Positions 45,242 to 55,004 of a stretch of 64,000 nt of DNA are shown here, piece by piece. The notes below the pieces were generated by a model, which made no database searches, was not told the DNA's origin, and saw nothing but the letters and a program-made list of their open reading frames with translations. The stretch covers positions 310,001-374,000 of the forward strand of contig NZ_JAAAML010000001.1 of assembly GCF_024105735.1 (NCBI RefSeq). The letters run 5' to 3'. Every line of letters begins with the position of its first letter. Position 1 is the stretch's first letter. The position numbers and the translations under genes were made by a program. The stretch is from Parahoeflea alexandrii (GTDB taxonomy: Bacteria > Pseudomonadota > Alphaproteobacteria > Rhizobiales > Rhizobiaceae).

Positions 45242-45895
45242 ATGACCGACAAGATCGACCGCTGCCGTCTCGTCCTTGTGACACCCGACATTGCCGATGC
45301 CGCCGAACTGGCGAGGCTGACGGGGGATGCACTGCGTGGCGGTGATGTGGCTTCCGTCATCATTCCGCAGCACGATCTGGACGAAAAGAGCTTCCAGAAG
45401 CGGTGCGAGGCCCTTGTTCCGGTGATCCAGGCTGCAGGTGCGGCAGCCCTTGTCGCTGGAGATTCCCGGGTTGCCGGGCGGGTGCGGACCGACGGGTTGC
45501 ATATCGAGGTTGGGCCCACGGCGATGGCCGAAGCGGTTCAGAAATACGCGCCGGGGCTGATTGTCGGCGGCGGCAATGCGCGCGAGCGCCATTCCGCGCT
45601 TTCGATCGGCGAGGCGCAGCCCGATTATGTGATCTTCGGATCAATCGATGGCGACATCAAACCGGAACCGCATTCCAAGAACATCGCGCTGGCGGAATGG
45701 TGGGCCGACATGATCGAGATCCCCTGCCTGTTGATGGGAGGGACCAGCATCGCGTTCGTGGAAGAGATGGCGCAAACCAGAGCCGAGTTCATCGCCTTTT
45801 CCAAAGCCGTTTTCCATGATCCGGCCGATGCCGCGCGGATCGTCGCCGAAATCAATGCCGTCCTTGACGAAAAAGCGCCACGGTTCGGCCCATAA
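45242..45895 (+). CDS. ThiE/TenI-like thiamine-phosphate-synthase-fold protein
   Basis: A 217-residue TIM-barrel protein that follows the thiamine phosphate synthase layout (CRLVLVTPD, VPVIQAAGAAALVAGDSRVAGRVRTDGLHIE, QPDYVIFGSIDGD). The normal VHLGQ, STHxxxE and PTxTK phosphate-binding motifs are replaced by LHIEVG, NARERHSAL and IDGDIKPEPHSK. It is therefore probably a paralogue, perhaps with another substrate, rather than the thiamine enzyme. Start 45242 follows AGGAATTCCC. Its stop overlaps the next gene (TAATG), coupling it to a Sel1-repeat protein. Confidence 0.75.
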   Translation: MTDKIDRCRLVLVTPDIADAAELARLTGDALRGGDVASVIIPQHDLDEKSFQKRCEALVPVIQAAGAAALVAGDSRVAGRVRTDGLHIEVGPTAMAEAVQKYAPGLIVGGGNARERHSALSIGEAQPDYVIFGSIDGDIKPEPHSKNIALAEWWADMIEIPCLLMGGTSIAFVEEMAQTRAEFIAFSKAVFHDPADAARIVAEINAVLDEKAPRFGP

Positions 45896-46953
45896 TGGCG
45901 AGGATGTCCGACCCCGGCAATAGTGCCTTACGCAAGCTGAATGCCATGATCCCGCAATTGTTTCGTCTGCTGTCCCTGGTCCTGATGCTGGCACTCGCCG
46001 GCGGGCCTTCGGCTGCCCAGACTGCGGGCAATGAGGCTCCTTCAGAAACCGAGGCAGAGGCCGCGGTGGAGGCCGAGACCGCGGAGGAAGGGAATGGCCA
46101 GGAGACCAAGCCTGCGACCGACGCCACTTCCCGCGCGTTCGGCGCCTTTCAGCGCGGGTATTATCTGACAGCAATGGAACTGGCGCTGCCGCGGGCCCAA
46201 CTCGGGGACCCGGCTGCGCAGACCCTGCTTGCGGAACTGTTCGCCGCCGGGCTGGGCGTGGCGCGGAGCATGGATGATGCGGCCTTCTGGTACAAGCAGG
46301 CCGCCGAAGCTGGCGATGCTTCCGCGCAGTTCAAGTATGGGGTGATGCTGCTCGAGGGCAAGTATGTGGAGGCGGACCGGGCCAAGGCCGAAGAGTTGAT
46401 GAAGAAGGCCGCGGATGCCGGGAATGCTTTCGCCCAGTTCAATCATGCACAGATACTGGTTTCGGAAAAGCCCGGCGATGCAGGTGTGCTTGAGGCACTG
46501 CCCTACTTCGAGCAGGCTGCCGAGCAGGGCATTGCCGATGCGCAGTACGCTCTGGCCCAGATCTACAGCAACACCGAAGGCGTTCCGGACGAAAAACGCG
46601 CGCGTGCGCGGGCGTTCATGGAAAAGGCGGCACGAGCCGGCTATGAGACCGCACAGCTGGACTACGCGATCTGGCTGATTGACGGCGTTGGCGGTCCGAA
46701 GGACTACGAGGCCGGCTTCCGCTGGATGCAGGTGGCTGCCATGCGCGGCAATGTGGTTGCGCAGAACCGGATGGCGGTGCTGCACATCAACGCGATCGGG
46801 ACCAGGGGCGACCCTATCGAAGCGGCAAAATGGTACATCATCTCGCGTCGTGCCGGCTTCAATGACCGCGGACTTGATGACTTCTATCAGGGGCTGACCG
46901 AAGAAGAGCAGAAACAGGCGATCGAGGCGGCGAACAAGTTCAGCAAGCGCTGA
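45895..46953 (+). CDS. Exported Sel1-repeat protein
   Basis: A 352-residue exported protein: signal helix (LFRLLSLVLMLALAGGPSAAQ), a Glu/Ala-rich linker, then at least five Sel1-type 36-residue helical repeats from about 100. These repeat the A-x-x-L-G-x-x-Y-x-x-G pattern (LAELFAAGLGVARSMDDAAFWYKQAAEAGDASAQFKYG...). Such proteins bind partners in the envelope, and related ones regulate exopolysaccharide. It is translationally coupled to the ThiE-like gene; a later in-frame ATG at 45946 could be the signal-peptide start. Confidence 0.85.
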   Translation: MARMSDPGNSALRKLNAMIPQLFRLLSLVLMLALAGGPSAAQTAGNEAPSETEAEAAVEAETAEEGNGQETKPATDATSRAFGAFQRGYYLTAMELALPRAQLGDPAAQTLLAELFAAGLGVARSMDDAAFWYKQAAEAGDASAQFKYGVMLLEGKYVEADRAKAEELMKKAADAGNAFAQFNHAQILVSEKPGDAGVLEALPYFEQAAEQGIADAQYALAQIYSNTEGVPDEKRARARAFMEKAARAGYETAQLDYAIWLIDGVGGPKDYEAGFRWMQVAAMRGNVVAQNRMAVLHINAIGTRGDPIEAAKWYIISRRAGFNDRGLDDFYQGLTEEEQKQAIEAANKFSKR

Positions 46954-47074
46954 TTTCGCCCAATCAGTCCGCCTGCCAAGGGGCAGACTTGAAAAGCTGC
47001 GCTTTTTGTGGTCTTGAAGCCGCCAAGCGGGGCCGAAAACCGGGCCCGGACAAAGCTCGACGCGGAACGCTCTC

Positions 47075-47638
47075 ATGAAAATCAACGGAAATGAAATTCG
47101 CCCCGGCAACGTGCTTGAGCACAATGGCGGCCTGTGGGCGGTTGTGAAGACCAATGCCGTCAAGCCCGGCAAGGGTGGCGCCTTCAACCAGGTCGAGATG
47201 AAGAACCTCATCGACGGCACCAAGCTCAACGAGCGGTTCAGGGCTTCCGAGACCGTCGAGCGCATCCGGCTGGAACAGAAGGACTTCCAGTTCCTTTTCG
47301 AGCAGGGTGAAGCACTGGTGTTCATGGATCTGGAAAGCTATGAGCAGCTTGAACTGCAGAAGGACTTTGTCGGCGACCGCCGCGCCTTCCTGCAGGACGG
47401 CATGATGGTGACTGTCGAACTGCATGAAGAGCGCCCGATCGGCATCGCCCTGCCGGATCACGTGACGCTGCAGATTGCCGAGGCCGATCCCGTCGTCAAG
47501 GGACAGACCGCGGCATCATCCTACAAGCCGGCAACGCTCGAGAATGGTGTGCGCATTCTGGTGCCGCCGTTCATTTCCGCCGGGGAACGGGTGGTCGTCG
47601 ACACCAACGAACTGACCTATCTGCGCCGCGCCGACTGA
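47075..47638 (+). CDS. efp: Elongation factor P
   Basis: A 187-residue three-domain tRNA mimic that rescues ribosomes at polyproline stretches. The modification loop is VKPGKGGAF, with Lys about 34 available for beta-lysylation. [10 protein letters not shown]-type wording and the C-terminal [36 protein letters not shown] are diagnostic. It is transcribed separately from the Sel1 gene, 121 bp after its stop, and lies before suhB on the same strand. Confidence 0.97.
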   Translation: MKINGNEIRPGNVLEHNGGLWAVVKTNAVKPGKGGAFNQVEMKNLIDGTKLNERFRASETVERIRLEQKDFQFLFEQGEALVFMDLESYEQLELQKDFVGDRRAFLQDGMMVTVELHEERPIGIALPDHVTLQIAEADPVVKGQTAASSYKPATLENGVRILVPPFISAGERVVVDTNELTYLRRAD

Positions 47639-47729
47639 GCCGGCCACAGGTCACTGCTCCCTTGAGCCCTGAGACAACGGTCCATGGCGCGTTCAATCCG
47701 CGCTTTGCCGACACCAAGGAATAAGACAG

Positions 47730-48530
47730 ATGGCGCGTTCAGCCCTTCTCAATGTGATGGTCCAGTCGGCGCTCAAGGCCGGTCGCTCGCTCGCGCGCGA
47801 TTTCGGCGAGGTGCAGAACCTGCAGGTCTCGCTCAAGGGGCCTGGCGATTATGTCAGCCAGGCCGACCGCAAGGCCGAAAACATCATCAAGACCGAACTG
47901 ATGCGCGCGCGTCCTACCTATGGCTTCATGGGCGAGGAAAGCGTTGAGGAAAAAGGCACCGACGGGGCTCACCGCTGGATTGTCGACCCGCTGGACGGCA
48001 CCACCAACTTTCTGCACGGCATGCCGCATTTCGCGGTCTCGATCGCGCTCGAGCGCAACGGCGAGATCGTTGCGGGCGTCGTCTACAACCCCTCCACGGA
48101 CGAGCTCTACACGGCCGAGCGCGGGGGCGGGGCATTTCTAAACGACCGCCGCCTCAGGGTTGCCGGACGCAAGGCGATGTCGGATGCGGTGATTGGCACC
48201 GGGGTTCCGCATCTTGGCCGCGGCCATCACGGCAAGTTCCTGGTCGAGCTGCGCCATGTCATGGGCGAATGCGCGGGCATCCGCCGGATGGGTGCCGCGG
48301 CGCTGGATCTGGCCTATGTCGCCGCCGGCCGGCTGGACGGCTTTTGGGAATCCCCGCTTGAGCCATGGGACATGGCGGCGGGCATCATCCTGATCCGGGA
48401 AGCGGGCGGATTTGTCGCCGATACCGCGGGCGGAACAGACATGTTCGGCTCAAGATCCGTGGCTGCGGGCAACGAGTACATCCTCAAGGGCGTTCTGGAC
48501 TTGGTTCAAAGACCCGTTCCGAAGGCCTGA
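47730..48530 (+). CDS. suhB: Inositol-1-monophosphatase (SuhB)
   Basis: A 266-residue Mg-dependent phosphatase. The metal site reads FMGEESVE, RWIVDPLDGTTNFLHGMP, and LEPWDMAAGIILIREAGG. It hydrolyses inositol monophosphate; SuhB in other bacteria also acts in rRNA transcription. AAGGAATAAGAC precedes the ATG. A second, HisN-type member lies at 294. It is 91 bp after efp. Confidence 0.93.
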   Translation: MARSALLNVMVQSALKAGRSLARDFGEVQNLQVSLKGPGDYVSQADRKAENIIKTELMRARPTYGFMGEESVEEKGTDGAHRWIVDPLDGTTNFLHGMPHFAVSIALERNGEIVAGVVYNPSTDELYTAERGGGAFLNDRRLRVAGRKAMSDAVIGTGVPHLGRGHHGKFLVELRHVMGECAGIRRMGAAALDLAYVAAGRLDGFWESPLEPWDMAAGIILIREAGGFVADTAGGTDMFGSRSVAAGNEYILKGVLDLVQRPVPKA

Positions 48531-48638
48531 CGGCTTCGTCACAGCGTTGTTTTGAAAGCGTGCTTTCATTTCCGCCATAATATCGGTTAGTCTCCGCCTG
48601 ATCTTCTGATTTGGTGCAAGGGCCGGGACGGACAGCGC

Positions 48639-49661
48639 ATGGCGAAACTGACATTGTCTGGATGGGGTATCTCCGAAGACGGCAGCGGAGCGGATCCGCA
48701 CAAGCTTTCCAGCCCGCTGGTTTTCTTCTGGAGCATGATGATCTTTCTGATCCTCTCCGGATTTGTTGCCGCCATTCTCTACCGGCAGATCCAGACGGCT
48801 TTTCTCGCCAATCCGGGCCTCAACGGGCTGATTGTTGGGGTTCTCGCCGTCGGTGTGCTTCTGGTGTTCACCCACGTGCTCAGGCTGCGTCCGGAAGTGC
48901 GCTGGGTCAATTCGTTGCGGGCCACCGGTGACGCGGAAAAGGTCGGGCGCGACCCGGTGCTGCTGGCGCCGATGCGGGCGCTGATTGGTCGTCGCCAGGA
49001 AATGGCGCTGTCGACGTCTTCGCTGCGCTCGATCCTCGATTCGATCGGCACGAGGCTTGACGAATCCCGCGACACCTCGCGGTATCTGATCGGTCTTCTG
49101 GTGTTCCTCGGGCTGCTCGGCACGTTCTGGGGCCTGCTTGGCACGATCGGTTCGATCAACCAGGTGATCCAGTCGCTGGATCCGGGGAGCGGCGGCACCG
49201 AGGACGTTCTGTCGACGCTCAAGAGTGGCCTGTCGGCGCCGCTCGACGGCATGGGAACAGCGTTTTCGTCCTCGCTGTTCGGTCTGGCCGGGTCGCTGAT
49301 CCTGGGCTTTCTGGACCTGCAGGCGGGCCGGGCGCAGAACCGCTTCTACACCGAGCTTGAAAACTGGCTGTCGACGATGACGGATCTCGATTCGGGCATG
49401 GTGATGCCGGCTGAAAGCGCCGGAACCACCGAAGAGATCCGGATGCTGTCGGAGCGGATGCAGAAGATGTCGCAGGAATCCGGCATGACCCCACGCACCA
49501 CTGCGGCGATGGCGAGCCTTGCGGAAGGCATCCAGGGACTGGTCAAGAACATGCGCAACGAGCAGCAGATGCTCCGCGACTGGATCGAGGCGCAACAGGT
49601 GGAATCGCGGCGGATGCGCGAGACCCTTGACAAGCTGTCCGACAAGATCGGGGAAAAATAG
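48639..49661 (+). CDS. MotA/TolQ/ExbB-type proton-channel subunit
   Basis: A 340-residue membrane protein with four helices: two at the start (FFWSMMIFLILSGFVAAIL, IVGVLAVGVLLVFTHVL), a cytoplasmic region, then LIGLLVFLGLLGTFWGLLGTI and FSSSLFGLAGSLILGFLDLQ. These are the MotA/TolQ/ExbB channel helices. A C-terminal helical tail of about 100 residues follows. It precedes its peptidoglycan-binding partner by 3 bp. Together they should form a proton-driven stator-like complex of unknown use. No flagellar or Tol genes are near. Confidence 0.88.
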   Translation: MAKLTLSGWGISEDGSGADPHKLSSPLVFFWSMMIFLILSGFVAAILYRQIQTAFLANPGLNGLIVGVLAVGVLLVFTHVLRLRPEVRWVNSLRATGDAEKVGRDPVLLAPMRALIGRRQEMALSTSSLRSILDSIGTRLDESRDTSRYLIGLLVFLGLLGTFWGLLGTIGSINQVIQSLDPGSGGTEDVLSTLKSGLSAPLDGMGTAFSSSLFGLAGSLILGFLDLQAGRAQNRFYTELENWLSTMTDLDSGMVMPAESAGTTEEIRMLSERMQKMSQESGMTPRTTAAMASLAEGIQGLVKNMRNEQQMLRDWIEAQQVESRRMRETLDKLSDKIGEK

Positions 49662-49664
49662 GCT

Positions 49665-50696
49665 ATGGCGCTGGCACGAAACCGGCGGCGCGAGCGCACG
49701 GTCGATTACTGGCCTGGCTTTGTCGACGCGTTGTCGACGCTGCTGCTTGCCATCATGTTTCTGCTCACCGTGTTCGTTCTGGCGCAGTTTTTCCTGTCGC
49801 GCGAGATATCCGGCCGGGACCAGGTGCTCAACCGGCTCAACAGCCAGATCAATGAACTGACCCAGCTCCTGGCGCTGGAGCGATCGGGCAAGCAGGATCT
49901 GGAGGATACGCTGGCCAACCTTCAGGCTTCGCTTTCGGAATCGGAGTCCGACCGCTCTCGGCTGCAGGAACTGCTGGCGAGCGGATCGGGGGCAAGTGAA
50001 GCGGCAGAAGCCCGGATCGGGACGCTGACGGAAACGCTGGACGCGGAGAAGCAGGTTTCGCAGCGGGCGCTCAACCAGGTCGATCTGCTCAACCAGCAGA
50101 TTGCAGCCCTCAGGACCCAGCTCGGGGCGCTTGAAGACGCGCTGGAAGTGTCCGAAACCAAGGACCGCGAAACCCAGGCAAAGATCGCCGACCTCGGACG
50201 TCGCCTGAATGTCGCGCTGGCGCAGCGGGTGCAGGAGCTCAACCGCTACCGGTCCGATTTCTTCGGACGCTTGCGCGAGATCCTTGCGAGCCGCGAAGAT
50301 GTGCGGGTGGTTGGCGACCGGTTCGTTTTCCAGTCGGAGGTGCTGTTTCCGTCGGGTGGCAGTGAGCTCAACCCGGCCGGCACGGAGCAGATGGCCAAGC
50401 TGGCGGAGGCGATCATCGAGCTTGCCCGCGAGATTCCCGATGAAATCAACTGGGTATTGCGGGTCGACGGCCATACCGACAATGTGCCGTTGTCGGGCAA
50501 TGGCCGCTATGCCGACAACTGGGAGCTTTCCAGCGCGCGCGCAACGTCGGTGGTGAAATTCCTGATCACCCAGGGCGTACCGGCCAACCGTCTGGTGGCT
50601 GCCGGATTTGGTGAGTTCCAGCCGATTGCCGAAGGCGATACCGACCAGGATCGCGCCACCAACCGCCGCATCGAGCTCAAGCTGACCGAACGTTGA
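49665..50696 (+). CDS. MotB/OmpA-type peptidoglycan-binding stator partner
   Basis: A 343-residue protein: one membrane helix (VDYWPGFVDALSTLLLAIMFLLTVFVLAQFFLS) with an aspartate at the MotB-type proton site, a long periplasmic coiled coil from about 50 to 190, and a C-terminal OmpA domain. The OmpA domain carries VDGHTDNVPLSG, NWELSSARATSVVKFLI and DRATNRRIELKL. It should anchor the ExbB/MotA-like channel to the cell wall. It is 3 bp after that gene. The load of the motor is unknown. Confidence 0.9.
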   Translation: MALARNRRRERTVDYWPGFVDALSTLLLAIMFLLTVFVLAQFFLSREISGRDQVLNRLNSQINELTQLLALERSGKQDLEDTLANLQASLSESESDRSRLQELLASGSGASEAAEARIGTLTETLDAEKQVSQRALNQVDLLNQQIAALRTQLGALEDALEVSETKDRETQAKIADLGRRLNVALAQRVQELNRYRSDFFGRLREILASREDVRVVGDRFVFQSEVLFPSGGSELNPAGTEQMAKLAEAIIELAREIPDEINWVLRVDGHTDNVPLSGNGRYADNWELSSARATSVVKFLITQGVPANRLVAAGFGEFQPIAEGDTDQDRATNRRIELKLTER

Positions 50697-50744
50697 TCGT
50701 GTTGCTCGGGGCCTGTCCCAGCGACGTTCAATCTACAGCGAGTT

Positions 50745-51506
50745 TCATGCAAGGTTCGGAAATGCCTGGCGCGCCGGCACGGGTGCTGAAAGCGGCGCAT
50801 AGTCCGCCGGCCTGAAACGCGTTAGTCCGGTGATGAACAGCGCATCACGAACCTCAGTGTCCGCCGCCGCGATGGCCGCCTCCACTGCATCGGCAATCGC
50901 GCCGGCTTTCTCTGAATTCCTCGAGCCGGTGATCAACGGCAAGGCCGGTGTTTGTGGCGTTGTTGCAAAGACAACCAGATCGCTTGCGGCAGGTTCATGG
51001 CGTTTGGCCAGTTCCCAGGTGACGGCATCGATTGCCGCCCAGTCGGCCCGGGCCTCAGCCACGGCACAAATGGAGGCGCGGTGGGCGCCGGTTTCAAGTG
51101 GTTGCGGCAAGGATGCGTGACCAGTTGCGGCAAGCAGCCTGGCAGGTGCAGCGAAACCGGATTGGGACTGAGCCATGTTGAAGGCGAAGCGCCTTTCTGC
51201 GAGTTTGCCGGTATCGCGCGGCGCTTCACCCTTCCGGGCGACGAGTACGCTGAAATACCTTCCGGGGGCTGCGCCGGTGACGGCATGCGCCGGGGTGCCA
51301 ATGAGAGCCACCTTGCCGGCCAGCATTGTGGCGTAGGGGTAGCCGCAGGTCTGGGACAGCAGCAGGCTTGGGTCGGTCCACAGCGCTTCCGGATCGGCGC
51401 AGCGCAATAGAGACTCGGGCGCGTCGATGCCGCGTTCCGTCAATTCCCGTTGGATGGTCACCCAGAGGCGGTCAGTCGCCTCACGGACCTCCGGCCAGTC
51501 ATACAT
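50745..51506 (-). CDS. PhnD-like periplasmic-binding-fold protein without signal peptide
   Basis: A 253-residue protein matching the PhnD/phosphonate-binding fold (PEVREATDRLWVTI, CGYPYATMLAGKVALIGTP, ARADWAAIDAVTWEL, TPALPLITGSRN). MYDWPEVREATD starts immediately, leaving no export signal, and there are no ABC transporter permease or ATPase genes nearby. It may therefore act in the cytoplasm as a ligand-binding or regulatory protein. ATG 51506 is the only sensible start; extension upstream runs into the desaturase reading frame. Confidence 0.78.
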   Translation of the reverse strand: MYDWPEVREATDRLWVTIQRELTERGIDAPESLLRCADPEALWTDPSLLLSQTCGYPYATMLAGKVALIGTPAHAVTGAAPGRYFSVLVARKGEAPRDTGKLAERRFAFNMAQSQSGFAAPARLLAATGHASLPQPLETGAHRASICAVAEARADWAAIDAVTWELAKRHEPAASDLVVFATTPQTPALPLITGSRNSEKAGAIADAVEAAIAAADTEVRDALFITGLTRFRPADYAPLSAPVPARQAFPNLA

Positions 51507-51559
51507 GGGCAGGGAGACAGCACCTGTCAAAGAGCTGCCTCCTGCTGTTGGTGAGCCAT

Positions 51560-52468
51560 TCAAGTGCCGCGGTCCCGCCGCTTGCGGGGCTCTATCGGCC
51601 AGGCCACAGGTTCCTTGGGCCGAAAGCCGAAGCGGCGGAAGACCTCCCAGTAGCTCTGGTAGCGATAGCCGCCGTTCATGCGCAGGAACCGCGCCCGGTT
51701 CTCCCGGAAGAACGCGGGAATCCGGTACCAGGCAAGCGACGGATAGGCGTGATGCACGGAATGGAAGTTGTTGTTGAGAAACAACAGGCTCAGCGGCCCC
51801 CGGGTCTCGATGATGACCGAGCGCTGGTTGGCTTTCTCGACGGCCTGATGCTCGATGAAGGAGCGCACCATCAACAGGCCCATGCCGAAATAGGCGGCGA
51901 TGAAATAGCCCGCCGGGTGAAGGCTGCCATAGGTGCCGATCAGCCAGAACAGCAAGGCTACTGCCAGAAGATGACGCAGCCATACCTTAGGGATGAGGGT
52001 GTCCCCGGCCCGGGTGCGAACGAATTCGCTGCGCAGAAAGCCGACCGTGGCAAGCGCCGGTCCGATGGTAATCCTGCCGACAAGGGTATTGTTGGCAATG
52101 AGCAGGCCCCGGACCCATTTGGGTATCGTCGCCCAGATGTCCCGGTCGAGATAGTAGCTCTCCGGGTCATCATAGGGATCGGTGATGTTTTCATTGATGT
52201 GATGGGTGAGATGGCAGGACTTGAAGCGCAGGTAGGGTACCAGCACTCCAATTGGCGGTGATATCAAGAGATCGTTTAACTTCTGGTTCCTGAATGGATG
52301 ACCGTGCAAAAATTCATGTTGCAGCGAGGAATGCAGCGTGATCACGGGGATCAGCAGCAGGATACGAAGAATGTCCGGCAGGTCAGCCCATCCGAACGCC
52401 AGCAACAACCACACAGCATAGCAAACTCCTGCCAACAGCAGGGTCCGCCACTCCGCGTCATTCCGCAT
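51560..52468 (-). CDS. Membrane fatty acid desaturase
   Basis: A 302-residue membrane di-iron desaturase. Three histidine boxes are present: HEFLHGH, LTHHINEN and HSVHHAYP. Four helices surround them. It should introduce a double bond into a fatty acyl chain or modify a related lipid or carotenoid; the substrate is not determinable. The PhnD-like gene is 53 bp downstream. The reductase partner is not in the window. Confidence 0.88.
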   Translation of the reverse strand: MRNDAEWRTLLLAGVCYAVWLLLAFGWADLPDILRILLLIPVITLHSSLQHEFLHGHPFRNQKLNDLLISPPIGVLVPYLRFKSCHLTHHINENITDPYDDPESYYLDRDIWATIPKWVRGLLIANNTLVGRITIGPALATVGFLRSEFVRTRAGDTLIPKVWLRHLLAVALLFWLIGTYGSLHPAGYFIAAYFGMGLLMVRSFIEHQAVEKANQRSVIIETRGPLSLLFLNNNFHSVHHAYPSLAWYRIPAFFRENRARFLRMNGGYRYQSYWEVFRRFGFRPKEPVAWPIEPRKRRDRGT

Positions 52469-52596
52469 TGTGGATACACCTTCTGAATGTTCCCGTTATA
52501 GCCCGCGGACAGAGGTCCCTTCCTCCGCGTGGCTTCCAGACGAACGCCAGAGAATTATCCTGATTTGACGGGTTTCACAAGAATGCCGCCGGCTAT

Positions 52597-54426
52597 TTAT
52601 TTGCCGGCTGTCGATTCGAGCGTCAGAGCAGCGTCGCTTGTCAGGGCTTCGGCGCCATGCTCGAACTGCAGCCTGGCCAGACGGGCGTAGAGCCCGCCGC
52701 GGGCAACAAGCTCGGCGTGGGTGCCTTCCTCGACAATCCGGCCCTTGTCCATGACCAGAATGCGGTCGGCCCGCAGCACTGTCGCCAGACGGTGGGCAAT
52801 GACAATCGTGGTGCGGTCAAGCATGAGCCCTTCAAGGGCCTTCTGCACCAGTTTCTCGTTTTCCGCATCGAGCGCCGAGGTCGCCTCGTCGAGCAGCAGG
52901 ATCGGGGCATCGCGCAGGATCGCGCGGGCAATTGCCACCCGCTGGCGCTGGCCGCCCGACAGTGTGATGCCGCGTTCGCCGACCGGCGTGTCGTATCCCT
53001 GGTCGAGCGCCATGATGAACTCGTGCGCCTGGGCTGCCTCGGCCGCGGCCTCGATGTCGGCCTGGCTCGCGTCCGACCTGCCGAAGGCGATGTTCTCACC
53101 AACGCTGCCTGCAAAGATCGTCACGTCCTGGGGGACCAGGGCGATGCGGGAGCGCACGTCGGCCGGGTCGGCTTCGCGGACATCGACATTGTCGACAAGC
53201 ACGGTTCCGGCGCTGGTGTCGTAGAAGCGCAGGATCAGCGAGAACAAGGTCGACTTGCCGGCGCCGGATGCGCCGACCACCGCGACCGTTTCTCCGGGTC
53301 GGACGTGGAAGCTCGCTCCGGTGAGTGCTGACGTGTCAGGCCGGGACGGATAGGCGAAATGCACGTCATCGAAGCGGATGTCGCCGATGGCCGGCGAGGG
53401 AAGGGGTTTGGGTGCCTGCGGCGCACGGATTTCAGGCACCTCATCAAGCAATTCGCTCAGGCGTTCGGCGGCTCCTGCAGCCTGGGACAATTCTCCCCAG
53501 ACTTCCGACAGGGCGCCAAGGCTTCCCGCGGCAAAGACCGAGTAGAGCAGGAACTGGCCCAACGTACCGGGTGAGAGTTCACCCGAGAGCACCGACTGTG
53601 CGCCGTACCATAGCACGGCCACGACGGAGCCGAACGCCATCGCAATGGCGAAGCCGGTGAGAATCGAGCGGGCGAGAATGGACTGGCGCGCTGCCGAGAA
53701 AGCGGCTTCGACGGCCTGGCTGAAACGGGTGCGGGCCCGGGCTTCGGTGTTGAATGCCTGCACGGTACGGGTTGCACCGATGGCTTCGCCGGCAAAGGTC
53801 ATGGCCTCGGCGAGGCTGTCCTGGGCGAGACGGGAGCGTTTGCGAACCTTGCGTCCGAAGCCGACCATCGGGAAGACGATAACGGGTATGGCTACCAGAA
53901 CCAGCGCGGACAGTTTTGGCGAGGTGATGAACATCATCACGCCGGCACCGATGCACAGGATCGTGTTGCGCAGGGCCAGCGATGCGGTGGCTCCGACCGT
54001 GGACTTGATCTGGGTGGTGTCCGCGGTCAGCCGCGAGACGATCTCGCCCGAGCGGTTGGCGTCATAGAAGGCCGCGGACAGCTGGGTGACGTGATCGAAG
54101 ACATCGCGGCGGATGTCGGACACGACGCGCTCGCCCAGGGTGATGACGAAATAGTAGCGGCAGGCCGAGGCCAGCGCCAGCATGATGGCAATGGCTGCGA
54201 GCATCGAGAAGTAAGTGTTGATGAAGCCGGCATCCTGGGCGGAAAAGCCATGGTCGATCATCCGGCGTACGGCCATCGGCAGGGTCAGGGTGGTGACCGC
54301 GGCCAGCAGCAGGAAGACGAGCGCGCCGACAACCAGATGCGGATACCGGGTGATGTAGGGAAAGAGCCGGGCGAGTGGCCGCACCGACAGGCGAGCCGTC
54401 TTGGGTGTATCGGTTTGTTCAGCCAC
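52597..54426 (-). CDS. ABC exporter, fused permease and ATPase (MsbA-like half-transporter)
   Basis: A 609-residue half-transporter: six membrane helices to about 320, then the nucleotide-binding domain with Walker [10 protein letters not shown], signature [15 protein letters not shown], Walker [13 protein letters not shown] and the H-loop [10 protein letters not shown]. It should dimerise to export a lipid or drug-like molecule. The permease is of the multidrug/lipid flippase type; cargo is unknown. It lies on the opposite strand to rpmE. Confidence 0.9.
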   Translation of the reverse strand: MAEQTDTPKTARLSVRPLARLFPYITRYPHLVVGALVFLLLAAVTTLTLPMAVRRMIDHGFSAQDAGFINTYFSMLAAIAIMLALASACRYYFVITLGERVVSDIRRDVFDHVTQLSAAFYDANRSGEIVSRLTADTTQIKSTVGATASLALRNTILCIGAGVMMFITSPKLSALVLVAIPVIVFPMVGFGRKVRKRSRLAQDSLAEAMTFAGEAIGATRTVQAFNTEARARTRFSQAVEAAFSAARQSILARSILTGFAIAMAFGSVVAVLWYGAQSVLSGELSPGTLGQFLLYSVFAAGSLGALSEVWGELSQAAGAAERLSELLDEVPEIRAPQAPKPLPSPAIGDIRFDDVHFAYPSRPDTSALTGASFHVRPGETVAVVGASGAGKSTLFSLILRFYDTSAGTVLVDNVDVREADPADVRSRIALVPQDVTIFAGSVGENIAFGRSDASQADIEAAAEAAQAHEFIMALDQGYDTPVGERGITLSGGQRQRVAIARAILRDAPILLLDEATSALDAENEKLVQKALEGLMLDRTTIVIAHRLATVLRADRILVMDKGRIVEEGTHAELVARGGLYARLARLQFEHGAEALTSDAALTLESTAGK

Positions 54427-54629
54427 GTCTGCTCCTGGTATGCGTACTCACCTTATTGGCTGACCTGCAAAAACGGACACGGCCCTTGTTATCGCCAATG
54501 CCTTCATGTATAGGCTCGCCATCGAATTGGGAAGTCGTTGTTCCTAGGGACACCGGCTTCATTTATGTGTTTGGCCAAAATGCCGCAAGCATCGCTGCGC
54601 AGGGGCCTCCCAACGGCAGGACAAAGAAG

Positions 54630-54851
54630 ATGAAGGCGAACATCCATCCCGATTATCACATGATCAAGGTGGTCATGACCGACGGCACCGAATACATGAC
54701 CCAGTCCACCTGGGGTGCCGAAGGCGACACCATGAACCTCGAAATCGACCCCAAGTCGCATCCGGCATGGACCGGCGGCAACCAGCAGATGCTGGACCGT
54801 GGCGGCCGTCTTTCGAAGTTCAAGAAGCGTTTCGAAGGCCTCAGCCTCTAA
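54630..54851 (+). CDS. rpmE: 50S ribosomal protein L31
   Basis: A 73-residue ribosomal protein, [20 protein letters not shown] with [22 protein letters not shown] at the end. It has no cysteines, so it is the zinc-independent form of L31, as is L36 at 39597. ACAAAGAAG precedes the ATG. A strong terminator follows 26 bp downstream. Confidence 0.95.
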   Translation: MKANIHPDYHMIKVVMTDGTEYMTQSTWGAEGDTMNLEIDPKSHPAWTGGNQQMLDRGGRLSKFKKRFEGLSL

Positions 54852-54876
54852 GACGTACGGCAATTGCCGACAACAG

Positions 54877-54902
54877 AACCCGCCGGTCCCGGCGGGTTTT
54901 TT
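54877..54902 (+). terminator. Terminator of rpmE
   Basis: A 9-bp stem AACCCGCCG / CGGCGGGTT with a GTCC loop runs into TTTTTT. Confidence 0.9.
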
Positions 54903-54945
54903 GTTGTCCGGATTTCAATCCGGCCGATCACTGCCATGCGCATGC

Positions 54946-54975
54946 AAAAAGCCCGCGGACCGTGCCGCGGGCTTT
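54946..54975 (-). terminator. Terminator of rcdA
   Basis: On the minus strand an 11-bp stem AAAGCCCGCGG / CCGCGGGCTTT (54975-54948) is followed by a T-run (54950-54946), 30 bp after the rcdA stop. Confidence 0.88.
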
Positions 54976-55004
54976 GCAGGTAAAATCGGTGCTGACGACT
55001 GGCT

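Noticed and set aside
48450-50474. A 674-codon open frame antisense to suhB and the motor pair
   Set aside because: It spans two intergenic gaps and several genes on the other strand and has an Arg/Gln/His-rich shadow composition.
48639-50696. A Zorya-type defence system based on the MotA/MotB-like pair
   Set aside because: ZorC, ZorD or ZorE genes are absent and the pair lies among housekeeping genes.
51507-51983. N-terminal extension of the PhnD-like gene
   Set aside because: The extension lies inside the desaturase gene in another frame and has no family wording.
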